Shown here: positions 1-6,125 of the stretch, in pieces
Numbering within the stretch: position 1 is the stretch's first letter
How the letters are laid out: each line of letters begins with the position of its first letter
NCBI GenBank assembly: GCA_002320485.1
Contig: DCKW01000004.1
Coordinates: 821 to 8,059, forward strand
Length of the DNA: 7,239 nt
Direction of reading: 5' to 3'
Source: Micavibrio sp. UBA1664
Lineage (GTDB): Bacteria; Pseudomonadota; Alphaproteobacteria; Micavibrionales; UBA1664
The notes under the pieces: generated by a model
The model's database searches: none
What the model saw: the letters and a program-made list of their open reading frames with translations, nothing else
Told to the model about the DNA's origin: nothing
Program-made: the position numbers and the translations under genes

Positions 1-265
1 AATACGGAATCACAGCTGTAATTCGGCGAGCGGAGGCCCGTTTCAACGCATCGATCGTAACAAGTAATTCCATCAGATTGTCATTGGCAGGATAGGATGT
101 GGATTGAATGACAAACACATCCTCACCGCGGATATTTTCATGAATTTCGGCGAAAACCTCCATATCGGAAAAGCGGCGGATGGATGCCTTGGTCAACGGA
201 GTTTTAAGATATTCTGAAATGGCTTCGGCAAGGGGACGATTGGAATTACAGGCGATTAGTTTCAT
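1..265 (-). CDS. prs: Ribose-phosphate pyrophosphokinase (PRPP synthase), N-terminal part, cut by window edge
   Basis: Cytoplasmic enzyme that transfers pyrophosphate from ATP to ribose 5-phosphate to make PRPP, the precursor of purines, pyrimidines, NAD, histidine and tryptophan. The visible 88 residues start MKLIACNSNRPLAE and include family motifs: RRFSDMEVFAEIHENIRGED (about residues 29-48), the VFVIQST strand, the PANDNLMELL segment, and DALKRASARRITAVIPY at the cut end. These align closely with the N-terminal domain of bacterial Prs. The remaining roughly 220 residues, including the PRPP-binding loop, lie beyond base 1. The ATG at 263-265 is chosen because MKL is the usual family N-terminus. 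A weak Shine-Dalgarno (GCGGAAA) lies about 10 bases upstream. The gene follows pgeF on the same strand after 63 bases with no terminator visible, so co-transcription is plausible. Confidence 0.95.
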   Translation of the reverse strand, partial: MKLIACNSNRPLAEAISEYLKTPLTKASIRRFSDMEVFAEIHENIRGEDVFVIQSTSYPANDNLMELLVTIDALKRASARRITAVIPY

Positions 266-280
266 TATATATTTTTCCGC

Positions 281-294
281 AATTGCTAACAATT
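281..294. repeat. Short inverted repeat upstream of prs
   Basis: AATTG-CTAA-CAATT is a perfect 5-bp inverted repeat with a 4-base centre, 16 bases upstream of the prs start codon in the pgeF-prs gap. It could be an operator half-site pair or a chance palindrome in AT-rich DNA. The arms are too AT-rich and short to be a terminator. No known regulator is assigned. Confidence 0.3.
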
Positions 295-328
295 TATCCC
301 GCATTCATGCCAGAGGGAGGGTGAAAAA

Positions 329-940
329 TCAACCTTTAATCATGACGGCGGAGAGGTTTCGTTGTATTGCCGTCGCCCCGCCGCGATGTGAATAGAAGTT
401 GGGATCGGTCAAAGTATCACGACCGTCTATATGAATTTTCCGCACACCACAGGCAGACAGACGAAACGCACAATATCCGGCAAGATCAAAATGTAATTTG
501 CCCTCACGTCCCGGCATGAAAAATTTCTCCGCCAACGGATCATGATCCAGAAAAGGTGTTTCAAACCCGACTGAAACTTCATAGGATTTTTGTGCGATAC
601 AAGGACCGATATAGACAACGATGTTTTCAGACTCTGTCTTCATTGCCTGTACCGTATTCTCAAGAACACCGGCAACAGCCCCCTGCCACCCTGCATGGGC
701 CGCACCTACCACATTATCACTCATCAAAATAATCGGCGCACAATCCGCGGTAATCACCCCGATCGGTAAGTTGGGTGTGCGCGTGACCAATGCATCTGCC
801 TCGACCCATTCAGTTAAAGGGGCATCGACTTTAATCACATCGGCACTATGCACCTGCTTAACGCGAACCGTGGGCAGCGTATCAAAAACTTGTTCGGTCA
901 GCGGTTTTCGATTATTAAAGAAGGTGAATTCTGTTTGCAT
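329..940 (-). CDS. pgeF: Laccase-domain protein, probable peptidoglycan editing factor PgeF (YfiH/DUF152 family), short N-terminus
   Basis: The family was long called multicopper polyphenol oxidase. In E. coli, PgeF removes wrongly incorporated L-serine from UDP-MurNAc-L-Ser and so keeps peptidoglycan precursors correct. Visible motifs are VKQVHSAD (His31), ITADCAPI (Cys67), AHAGWQG (His82), IGPCIAQKSYEV (112-122) and a C-terminal GRDT...FYSHR. His31, Cys67 and His82 correspond to the family's catalytic/zinc ligands. The protein has 203 residues, about 40 fewer than E. coli YfiH. The deficit lies before His31: FTFFNNR appears to match the usual HGFFTR, but the following GGVS...SLN segment is missing. 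A TGA codon lies two codons upstream of the ATG, so no longer start exists in this frame. There is no clear Shine-Dalgarno. It reads toward prs and diverges from the exported protein gene at 1039. Confidence 0.9.
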   Translation of the reverse strand: MQTEFTFFNNRKPLTEQVFDTLPTVRVKQVHSADVIKVDAPLTEWVEADALVTRTPNLPIGVITADCAPIILMSDNVVGAAHAGWQGAVAGVLENTVQAMKTESENIVVYIGPCIAQKSYEVSVGFETPFLDHDPLAEKFFMPGREGKLHFDLAGYCAFRLSACGVRKIHIDGRDTLTDPNFYSHRGGATAIQRNLSAVMIKG

Positions 941-986
941 GGATCAAACCATACCATTTTTTAAGAAAAGCAAAAACCAAAACAGC

Positions 987-1015
987 TTGAATTGATTATA
1001 TTTTACGTATATAAT
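987..1015 (+). promoter_or_regulatory. Sigma-70-type promoter of the Tat-signal protein gene
   Basis: TTGAAT (987-992), a 17-base spacer, then a perfect TATAAT (1010-1015). The predicted transcript starts near 1022, leaving a leader of about 17 bases that contains the AAAGGA ribosome binding site at 1027-1032, six bases before the ATG. The -10 is one arm of a 7-bp inverted repeat (995-1001 and 1009-1015). This is the best promoter match in the window. Confidence 0.7.
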
Positions 1016-1022
1016 GAGCCAA
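995..1022 (-). promoter_or_regulatory. Candidate promoter for pgeF, overlapping the divergent promoter
   Basis: On the minus strand TTGGCT (1022-1017), a 16-base spacer and a perfect TATAAT (1000-995) face pgeF. Transcription would start near 988, giving a leader of about 48 bases. It shares almost all its bases with the plus-strand promoter at 987-1015, so RNA polymerase could occupy only one at a time. A second candidate closer to pgeF is the extended -10 TGG-TATGGT, which ends seven bases before the ATG. Confidence 0.5.
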
Positions 1023-1038
1023 TATTAAAGGATATGAA

Positions 1039-1533
1039 ATGACAATAACACGTAGAAATCTTCTCGGTGCAGGGGCCGCTTTTGCGGTCATGGCAGTCGC
1101 TAAACCGGCTCAGGCAGGAAATGTGGGTCCGTGGATACCGAAATTTGTTAAAGATCAACTGCCTTTATTCGGTGTTAATCCATTAAATTTACAATGGGAT
1201 AAATTGCGGGCCCGAGATATGGCCCCCACGGCTCAGTGTGCAGGGTTAACGGATCATGCCGCCGGCCCCCTCAGTTTATTTGTGGTCTCGTCACGTAATA
1301 ATGTTCAAGTTTATGAAAATGTTACCCCGGCTCAGGCAGCACGCATTTCAAAGGGTAATTTTTTAGCGACCAGTGTCCTTATGGAAGAACAATCACAAGG
1401 ATACAAGGCAATCGCGATTTATCAGGTCAATGGTCATAAAATTCAACATGTAGCCAGACCGCAATCAAAGCAACCTTTCGGGGATTTCACCGCCTCGTCA
1501 AAAGTCTGTAATTCTCTACAAATAAATAGTTAA
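1039..1533 (+). CDS. Exported protein of unknown function with twin-arginine signal peptide
   Basis: I do not recognise the family. The 164-residue product begins MTITRRNLLGAG: a twin-arginine pair (R5, R6) in a TRRNLL context, a modest hydrophobic stretch (about 8-21), a Lys at 22 that would disfavour the Sec route, and an AQA cleavage site at 24-26. This predicts Tat export as a folded protein, with a mature form of about 138 residues. The mature part is mixed and soluble-looking, with no further membrane segment, and has only two cysteines (C67, C157) that could pair as a disulfide. No metal or cofactor motif is obvious. The start is well supported by AAAGGA six bases upstream; an ATG at 1034 opens only a two-codon frame. 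It is a single-gene unit with its own promoter, converging on the 1563-2213 gene. Confidence 0.8.
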   Translation: MTITRRNLLGAGAAFAVMAVAKPAQAGNVGPWIPKFVKDQLPLFGVNPLNLQWDKLRARDMAPTAQCAGLTDHAAGPLSLFVVSSRNNVQVYENVTPAQAARISKGNFLATSVLMEEQSQGYKAIAIYQVNGHKIQHVARPQSKQPFGDFTASSKVCNSLQINS

Positions 1534-1558
1534 AAAAAGCCGGAAATTATCCGGCTTT
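1532..1558. terminator. Bidirectional intrinsic terminator between convergent genes
   Basis: A perfect 8-bp stem AAAGCCGG (1536-1543) and CCGGCTTT (1551-1558) has the 7-base loop AAATTAT. Read on the minus strand the hairpin is followed by a run of seven T residues (complement of 1532-1538), so it is a strong terminator for the murJ-trpS operon. On the plus strand the tail is TTTATATTT, weaker but usable for the 1039 gene. It lies almost exactly in the 29-base gap between the two stop codons. Confidence 0.85.
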
Positions 1559-1562
1559 ATAT

Positions 1563-2213
1563 TTAATATCGTGCGACGCCTTTATTACGTCCTGCGGGGA
1601 AATAGACAAATCCGTCAGCCATAAAGTCACGGTAATAACCGTTGGGAAGCGGTGACGTTTTGGGCGGTAAGTCGAATGTTTTCACCATATTCATGAAAAC
1701 GGGTTGCCATTTATCCCATGCATTGGCCGCAGCTTCACATTGGAAAAAGGTTTCCAACCCTTGCACATAACCTCCGAATACCAGTGATTGCATCGGAATT
1801 TGGCGATCTTTTGTCACTTTGTAATATTGTGCGACCGCAAGAGAAGCCGGCCCCTTTCCCAAGGCGGCGATATCATTATAACGGACAAGGCGGACATTGG
1901 CGTATTGCAAATAGCCTTCAAAAAGATTTTGCAATGATTTCTCGTCCTGAACGAATTGCGATACCTGCATTTGACCTTGCGGCGGGACATATAAAAAACG
2001 ATTGTCATTATTGGCAATCACACGACACGCGGCTTCGTCCTGCCCCTGTGGTGCAACAATATGCAATCTGGCATATGATTTTTCCGTTGCCTGATACATC
2101 CAGTCATCAGGATATGTCAGGGCAATATTATATTGAGGATCCTTCCATGCAAACACCTCTGCCTGCGCCGGAATTGAAATCATAACCAAGAAAAAAACGA
2201 ATAAATATTTCAT
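1563..2213 (-). CDS. Secreted protein of unknown function, last gene of the murJ-trpS operon
   Basis: A 216-residue product with a clear Sec signal peptide: short basic start (MK), hydrophobic core at about 3-15, and an AQA cleavage site at 16-18. It is not a lipoprotein, as there is no lipobox Cys. The mature N-terminus (FAWKDPQYNIALTYPDDW, 21-38) and the C-terminal W..VF.NMVKTF pattern (169-180) recall the general layout of PsbP/Mog1-like secreted domains, but that is a resemblance only. Two cysteines (C63, C159) could form a disulfide. No catalytic motif is evident. It lies 51 bases after trpS on the same strand, with no terminator between them and a strong one after it, so it probably belongs to the same transcript. 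There is no good Shine-Dalgarno before its ATG. Confidence 0.75.
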   Translation of the reverse strand: MKYLFVFFLVMISIPAQAEVFAWKDPQYNIALTYPDDWMYQATEKSYARLHIVAPQGQDEAACRVIANNDNRFLYVPPQGQMQVSQFVQDEKSLQNLFEGYLQYANVRLVRYNDIAALGKGPASLAVAQYYKVTKDRQIPMQSLVFGGYVQGLETFFQCEAAANAWDKWQPVFMNMVKTFDLPPKTSPLPNGYYRDFMADGFVYFPAGRNKGVARY

Positions 2214-2220
2214 AACACTT

Positions 2221-2249
2221 ACAATAATTGATTGCGCCCCTCACCGCAA
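2221..2249 (-). promoter_or_regulatory. Weak candidate promoter in the trpS-downstream gap
   Basis: On the minus strand TTGCGG (2249-2244), 17 bases, then TATTGT (2226-2221), ending exactly seven bases before the ATG at 2213. If used, the transcript would begin at the start codon itself (leaderless). Match to consensus is moderate (3/6 and 4/6), so this is a hypothesis that fits the absence of a ribosome binding site. Confidence 0.3.
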
Positions 2250-2264
2250 CGACATTTGTTCGGA

Positions 2265-3281
2265 TCAGGATTGGATTTTCCAGAAACCCATTATATCCAT
2301 AGTCCGGTTAAGAAATGGTTGCGCTATGGCATTACATTTTTCACCACCTTTTTGCAAAATGGCGTCAATTTCATCCGGCGTTTCCATTAAGTGGTTCATG
2401 CGGGTTGTAATCGGCTCCAGATGAGCAACAGCCACGTCCACCAATGCTTTCTTGAAATCACCAAAACCTTGCCCGCCATATTGCGCAAACAAAGAATCCA
2501 TTTTTTCACCGGATAGGGCCGAATAAATCGTCATCAGGTTTTTGACTTCAGGACGCCCTTCAAATTCGGCTTCGCATGTCGGAACCGGCTCGGCATCCGT
2601 TTTTGCCTTTTTTATTTTTTTGGCAATTAAATCGGCATCATCAGTCAGGTTAATACGGGTCATGTCGGATTCTGCGCTTTTTGACATTTTACTTGTGCCG
2701 TCACGTAAGGACATTACGCGTGTTCCCGCCCCCATGATATAGGGTTCAGGCTGAATAAAATGCTCGACATCATAACGCGTGTTGAACGTTGCGGCGATGT
2801 CACGCGCCAACTCCAAATGCTGTTTTTGGTCCTCTCCGACAGGCACATGCGTCGCATTATAAATCAGGATATCCGCAGCCATTAAAACCGGATAGGCATA
2901 AAGCCCCAATCCGGCTTTTTCCGCATTTTTTCCTGCCTTGTCCTTAAACTGGGTCATACGATCAAGCTTTCCCATTTGCGCCATCGTCGCCAATAACCAC
3001 ATCAATTGCGAATGGGCGGGGACGGAGGACTGGGCAAACAAGATTGATTTTGCGGGGTCGACCCCCGCTGCAATATAAGCCGCCGCCACTTCACGCGTCG
3101 CCTTGGCTAGATTATCACGGTCATAGGGTTGGGTAACGGCATGCAAATCAACGACACAATACAAACATTCGGCACTGCCCTCGTTTTGCAAATCGACCCA
3201 GTTTTTCAACGCTCCCAGATAATTTCCAAGATGAAGCTGGTTCGTGGGTTGCATACCCGACAATATTCGTTTTTGTGTCAT
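2265..3281 (-). CDS. trpS: Tryptophanyl-tRNA synthetase
   Basis: Class I aminoacyl-tRNA synthetase that activates tryptophan with ATP and charges tRNA-Trp in the cytoplasm. The 338-residue length is normal for the bacterial enzyme. It starts with the TrpS signature ILSGMQPTNQLHLGN, where HLGN (17-20) is the HIGH motif. GEDQKQH (149-155) helps shape the active site, and KMSKS is intact at 198-202. The YAYPVLMAADIL block (128-139) preceded by an AGKN...AG insert is, as I recall, typical of alphaproteobacterial TrpS. The ATG directly follows the murJ stop codon (TAA-ATG with no gap), with the purine-rich AAAGAGAG before it serving as ribosome binding site inside the end of murJ. This suggests translational coupling. 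Adjacent murJ-trpS is a common alphaproteobacterial arrangement. Confidence 0.97.
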   Translation of the reverse strand: MTQKRILSGMQPTNQLHLGNYLGALKNWVDLQNEGSAECLYCVVDLHAVTQPYDRDNLAKATREVAAAYIAAGVDPAKSILFAQSSVPAHSQLMWLLATMAQMGKLDRMTQFKDKAGKNAEKAGLGLYAYPVLMAADILIYNATHVPVGEDQKQHLELARDIAATFNTRYDVEHFIQPEPYIMGAGTRVMSLRDGTSKMSKSAESDMTRINLTDDADLIAKKIKKAKTDAEPVPTCEAEFEGRPEVKNLMTIYSALSGEKMDSLFAQYGGQGFGDFKKALVDVAVAHLEPITTRMNHLMETPDEIDAILQKGGEKCNAIAQPFLNRTMDIMGFWKIQS

Positions 3282-4829
3282 TTACGCTCTCTTTTTACTA
3301 AAGAATGTTTTCAAATCTGACTTAGTCATAACTTTCATTGACAAAATTGACAAGAGATAGACCATACCGCCGACACCGATCATGCCTGCACATTGTATGA
3401 CGCGCATCAGTTTTTCATCATCAAAAGGCCCTATTGCGGCGATATATCCCCACAAGGCGACCGCCATCAAGCCACAGGAGAAAACAATTTTTTTGGCGTT
3501 GCGCGTTAATCGCTCGTCAAATTGTAAATGTTCGGCCTTTCTTATAAATTTATACAGCAGTGCGATCTGGATAAATCCTGATAACGATGTTGCAAGCGCA
3601 ACCCCTGCCACACCGATAGTTTGCGACAAGGCGATCCCGAAAATAATGTTGCAAATGGCGCACACCATCATAATTTTGACGGGGGTTTTTGTGTCCTGTT
3701 TGGCAAAACAGGCAGATTGGAAAACCTTCGCCACTATATATGTCGGCAAGCCTAGCGCATAGCATGTGAGAACAAATGATGTCGCTTGCGTGTCACGGAT
3801 TGTAAAAGCACCATAGTTAAATAAAGTTAAAACAATAGGTCCTGCCGCGATCATCAATGCCACGGCCGCAGGTAAAGCAAATAACAGGCACGCCTCAATT
3901 GCACGATTGAAATAATTATTGGCCTCCTTAAACTCTTCCGCCACCAAAGCGCGTGATAGCAATGGCAGTAAAGCCGTTCCCACAGCGATACCGACGACAC
4001 CAAGCGGCAATTGTTGCAAGCGATCGGCATAATAAAGATAGGAGATAGAGCCACCTTCGAAAAACGATGCAATCATCATGTCCGCAAAAATATTCAAATG
4101 ATACACCCCTGCCCCCAAAATACCGGGAATCATCAGGCGAAACAGGCGTTTGACCTTGGGTGTCATTTTCGGGAAAGTCGGATAAACCAGCCAACCATGA
4201 CGGGCGGCATAAATGAATATCCATGCAAATTGTATAACCCCGGCAATCGCCACACCATATGCCAACGCCTCGGCCGGAGTGTCCCATATCATATCATGCG
4301 TCAGTAACGCACAGACCAAGGTCAGATTAAACAAGGCGGGTAAAAAGGCATAGACGCCAAACCGCCCGATTGTATTCATCACACCGCCGAGTAATGCGGC
4401 TAGTGAGATAAACAATAAATAAGGAAACGTGATACGTGACAACTCCACTGCGCTTTCGTACCGTATGCCCTCGTGATCGAAACCGGGTGCGGTGACCATA
4501 ATAATGTAAGGCATGGCGGCAATGGCTATCACCGAAAATACGGTAATGACCAGCAGCATATACCCCATCATGTTACGCGCCATGCGAAGGGATTCTTCCT
4601 TACCGTCCTTTTCAATACTTTGTGAAAACATTGGGATAAAGGCAACGCTGAACGCGCCTTCAGCTGTGATGCGGCGGAACAAATTGGGCAGTTTTAACGC
4701 CACGAAAAAGGCATCGGATAACGGCCCTGCGCCCAATACGATGGCCGTCATCATGTCACGGGCAAATCCCAACAATCGGGAAATAAGGGTAAAACCGGCA
4801 ACGGTCATCATCGCTTTGACTAACTTCAT
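3282..4829 (-). CDS. murJ: Lipid II flippase MurJ (MviN)
   Basis: Inner-membrane MOP-superfamily transporter that flips the peptidoglycan precursor lipid II to the periplasmic face. The 515-residue length is typical and the sequence shows many hydrophobic helices, consistent with about 14 membrane segments. Residues essential in E. coli MurJ appear at the same numbers: R18 and R24 (ISRLLGFARD), D39 (LSDAF), R52 (PNLFRRITAEGAF) and R270 (YYADRLQQLPLG). The start is therefore secure although no Shine-Dalgarno precedes it (CTATTCTCCGTCCC-ATG). First gene of a leftward operon with trpS directly abutting, and divergent from csaA with 71 bases between the start codons. With pgeF it is one of two peptidoglycan-related genes here, although the two lie in separate transcription units. 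Confidence 0.97.
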   Translation of the reverse strand: MKLVKAMMTVAGFTLISRLLGFARDMMTAIVLGAGPLSDAFFVALKLPNLFRRITAEGAFSVAFIPMFSQSIEKDGKEESLRMARNMMGYMLLVITVFSVIAIAAMPYIIMVTAPGFDHEGIRYESAVELSRITFPYLLFISLAALLGGVMNTIGRFGVYAFLPALFNLTLVCALLTHDMIWDTPAEALAYGVAIAGVIQFAWIFIYAARHGWLVYPTFPKMTPKVKRLFRLMIPGILGAGVYHLNIFADMMIASFFEGGSISYLYYADRLQQLPLGVVGIAVGTALLPLLSRALVAEEFKEANNYFNRAIEACLLFALPAAVALMIAAGPIVLTLFNYGAFTIRDTQATSFVLTCYALGLPTYIVAKVFQSACFAKQDTKTPVKIMMVCAICNIIFGIALSQTIGVAGVALATSLSGFIQIALLYKFIRKAEHLQFDERLTRNAKKIVFSCGLMAVALWGYIAAIGPFDDEKLMRVIQCAGMIGVGGMVYLLSILSMKVMTKSDLKTFFSKKRA

Positions 4830-4836
4830 GGGACGG

Positions 4837-4864
4837 AGAATAGCAGGTCACCAGACTTGCACAA
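4837..4864 (-). promoter_or_regulatory. Candidate murJ promoter, possibly leaderless
   Basis: On the minus strand TTGTGC (4864-4859), 16 bases, then TATTCT (4842-4837), preceded by TGC as in an extended -10. The hexamer ends seven bases before the murJ ATG, which would place the transcription start at the start codon. This fits the lack of a ribosome binding site. I found no better promoter upstream, but the -35 match is poor. Confidence 0.35.
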
Positions 4865-4900
4865 CGGATTTTTGGATTTGCCGCACAAGGATTTTCATGT

Positions 4901-5248
4901 ATGAAATACCCTATGACCATAACATTCGATGATTTTTTAAAAGTGGACATCCGCGTTGGCACAATTTTGCGTGCCGAACCGTTTCCCGAAGCGCGCAAAC
5001 CCGCTATAAAACTGTATATCGATTTCGGTTCTGACATCGGCGAGAAAAAAAGCTCTGCTCAGATTACAACACATTACACGCCTAAATCCCTCATCGGAAA
5101 ACAGGTGATGGCGGTTGTAAACTTTCCGCCGCGCCAGATCGGGTCGTTTATGTCCGAGGTTTTATGCCTTGGCTTTCCCGATGCGAACGGGGAGGTGGTT
5201 TTGTCATCCCCAACCATTTCCATCCCCAACGGCGGACGCATGTTTTAA
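4901..5248 (+). CDS. csaA: CsaA-type tRNA-binding/chaperone protein
   Basis: A small OB-fold protein of the tRNA-binding (Trbp111-like) family. In Bacillus subtilis CsaA acts as a chaperone linked to protein export; the family also binds tRNA-like RNA, and its role in Proteobacteria is not settled. The 115-residue sequence carries the full family pattern: DDFLKVDIRVGTI (10-22), PEARKPAIKLYIDFG (29-43), KKSSAQITTHYTP (49-61), VVNFPPRQIGSFMSEVL (72-88) and a C-terminal IPNGGRMF. The ATG at 4901 is preceded by AAGGA (4887-4891) nine bases upstream. A second in-frame ATG at 4913 (MTITFDDF) is closer to the shortest family members but is worse placed for that site. It diverges from murJ, and ubiE follows after 45 bases with no terminator, so the two are probably co-transcribed. 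Confidence 0.92.
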   Translation: MKYPMTITFDDFLKVDIRVGTILRAEPFPEARKPAIKLYIDFGSDIGEKKSSAQITTHYTPKSLIGKQVMAVVNFPPRQIGSFMSEVLCLGFPDANGEVVLSSPTISIPNGGRMF

Positions 5249-5258
5249 TAAAATTAGC

Positions 5259-5286
5259 GTGACTTATTTTTGTTTTCCTTTACAAA
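5259..5286 (+). promoter_or_regulatory. Weak candidate promoter for ubiE
   Basis: GTGACT (5259-5264), 16 bases, then TACAAA (5281-5286), each matching four of six consensus bases. The hexamer ends seven bases before the ATG at 5294, so a transcript from it would be leaderless. ubiE has no Shine-Dalgarno at either possible start. Read-through from csaA is the alternative. Confidence 0.3.
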
Positions 5287-5293
5287 AATACCT

Positions 5294-6043
5294 ATGACGA
5301 AAAATCCTGAATCAACCGAATTCGGTACTAAAGACGTTACGCCCGAGGAAAAAACAAATCTTGTTCTCGGCGTATTTGATTCCGTGGCCTCGCGTTACGA
5401 CATCATGAATGATGTTATGAGCGGTGGTATTCACCGCATTTGGAAAGATAAATTTGTGGCGCAGGTCAAGCCGCGCGCAGGGCAAAAAATCCTCGATGTG
5501 GCGGGCGGAACCGGCGATATTGCCTTTCGCATGTATAAACGCACCCATGGGCAGGCGGAAATCACCGTCAGCGATATTAATGAATCCATGCTGGCCGTGG
5601 GGCAGGATCGCGCCTATGACCGCGCCATTACAAAAAATATGCAATGGGTGCCCGCCAATGCGGAACAGCTTCCTTTCAACGATAATGAATTTGACATTTA
5701 CACCATCGCATTCGGCCTGCGCAATGTAACGCATATCGATAATGCCCTCAAGGAAGCCGCGCGGGTCTTAAAACCGGGCGGGAAATTTTATTGCCTCGAA
5801 TTCTCACATGTGGATAATCCGATTGTAAAAAAGATCTATGACGGCTATTCCGATCATCTGATCCCCAAATTCGGCGAAATAGTTGCCAAAGACCGCGAAT
5901 CCTACCAGTATCTGGTAGAATCGATACGAAAATTCCCCCGCCGTGAATTGCTTAAAAAACGATTGCTGGAGGCAGGATTTTCACAAGCCAGTTATACCAC
6001 GATGACTTTCGGTGTGGTCGCAATTCACGAAGCGACCGTATAG
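5294..6043 (+). CDS. ubiE: Ubiquinone/menaquinone biosynthesis C-methyltransferase UbiE
   Basis: SAM-dependent enzyme that adds the ring C-methyl group in ubiquinone synthesis (and demethylmenaquinone methylation where menaquinone is made), acting on membrane-associated quinol intermediates. From the ATG at 5294 it has 249 residues, normal for the family. Both diagnostic signatures are present: YDIMNDVMSGGIHRIW (35-50) and RVLKPGGKFYCLEFS (157-171). The SAM-binding glycine loop is ILDVAGGTGDIAF (66-78), followed by an acidic strand end at D94. The N-terminal STEFGTKDV corresponds to the usual TTHFGFKTV. An in-frame TTG at 5270 would add eight residues (MFSFTKIP) but has no ribosome binding site and no family support, so the ATG is preferred. 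The C-terminus (FGVVAIHEATV) departs somewhat from the usual GGIVAxHxG ending. csaA precedes it; an acidic exported protein gene follows after 82 bases. Confidence 0.95.
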   Translation: MTKNPESTEFGTKDVTPEEKTNLVLGVFDSVASRYDIMNDVMSGGIHRIWKDKFVAQVKPRAGQKILDVAGGTGDIAFRMYKRTHGQAEITVSDINESMLAVGQDRAYDRAITKNMQWVPANAEQLPFNDNEFDIYTIAFGLRNVTHIDNALKEAARVLKPGGKFYCLEFSHVDNPIVKKIYDGYSDHLIPKFGEIVAKDRESYQYLVESIRKFPRRELLKKRLLEAGFSQASYTTMTFGVVAIHEATV

Positions 6044-6065
6044 CCTGATTTAAGTAAAATAAAAT

Positions 6066-6095
6066 TTGCAAATTAACCAAACTTTTTGCTATGTA
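6066..6095 (+). promoter_or_regulatory. Candidate promoter of the acidic exported protein gene
   Basis: TTGCAA (6066-6071), 18 bases, then TATGTA (6090-6095), overlapping an alternative -10 TATAAA (6094-6099). The start would fall near 6102-6106, giving a leader of about 20-24 bases with a strong AAGGAGA ribosome binding site at 6113-6119, spaced six bases from the ATG. The -10 is imperfect, but the strong ribosome binding site and terminator support an independent unit. Confidence 0.4.
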
Positions 6096-6125
6096 TAAAC
6101 GTTAGAAATCTGAAGGAGAAGAGAG

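Noticed and set aside
264..292. TTGTTA-N17-TATAAT on the minus strand just before prs
   Set aside because: The -10 box overlaps the prs start codon, so transcription would begin inside the gene and miss the conserved N-terminus. It is probably a chance match in AT-rich DNA.
281..294. Resemblance of AATTGCTAACAATT to the ends of the lac operator
   Set aside because: Only the short AATTG/CAATT ends match and the length differs. There is no lac-type regulator or target gene here.
621..995. 124-residue plus-strand open frame over pgeF
   Set aside because: Antisense to a gene with clear family motifs, and it runs through the divergent promoter region. No start signal.
4816..4843. TTGACT followed by GAATAG as a csaA promoter on the plus strand
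   Set aside because: The -35 is good but no acceptable -10 lies 16-18 bases downstream. Too weak to annotate.
4513..4932. 139-residue plus-strand open frame across the murJ start and into csaA
   Set aside because: Antisense to conserved murJ residues and out of frame with csaA, which has clear homology; no supporting signals.
5270..5293. TTG start for ubiE giving eight extra residues
   Set aside because: No ribosome binding site, no family resemblance in the added MFSFTKIP, and the ATG at 5294 gives the normal N-terminus.
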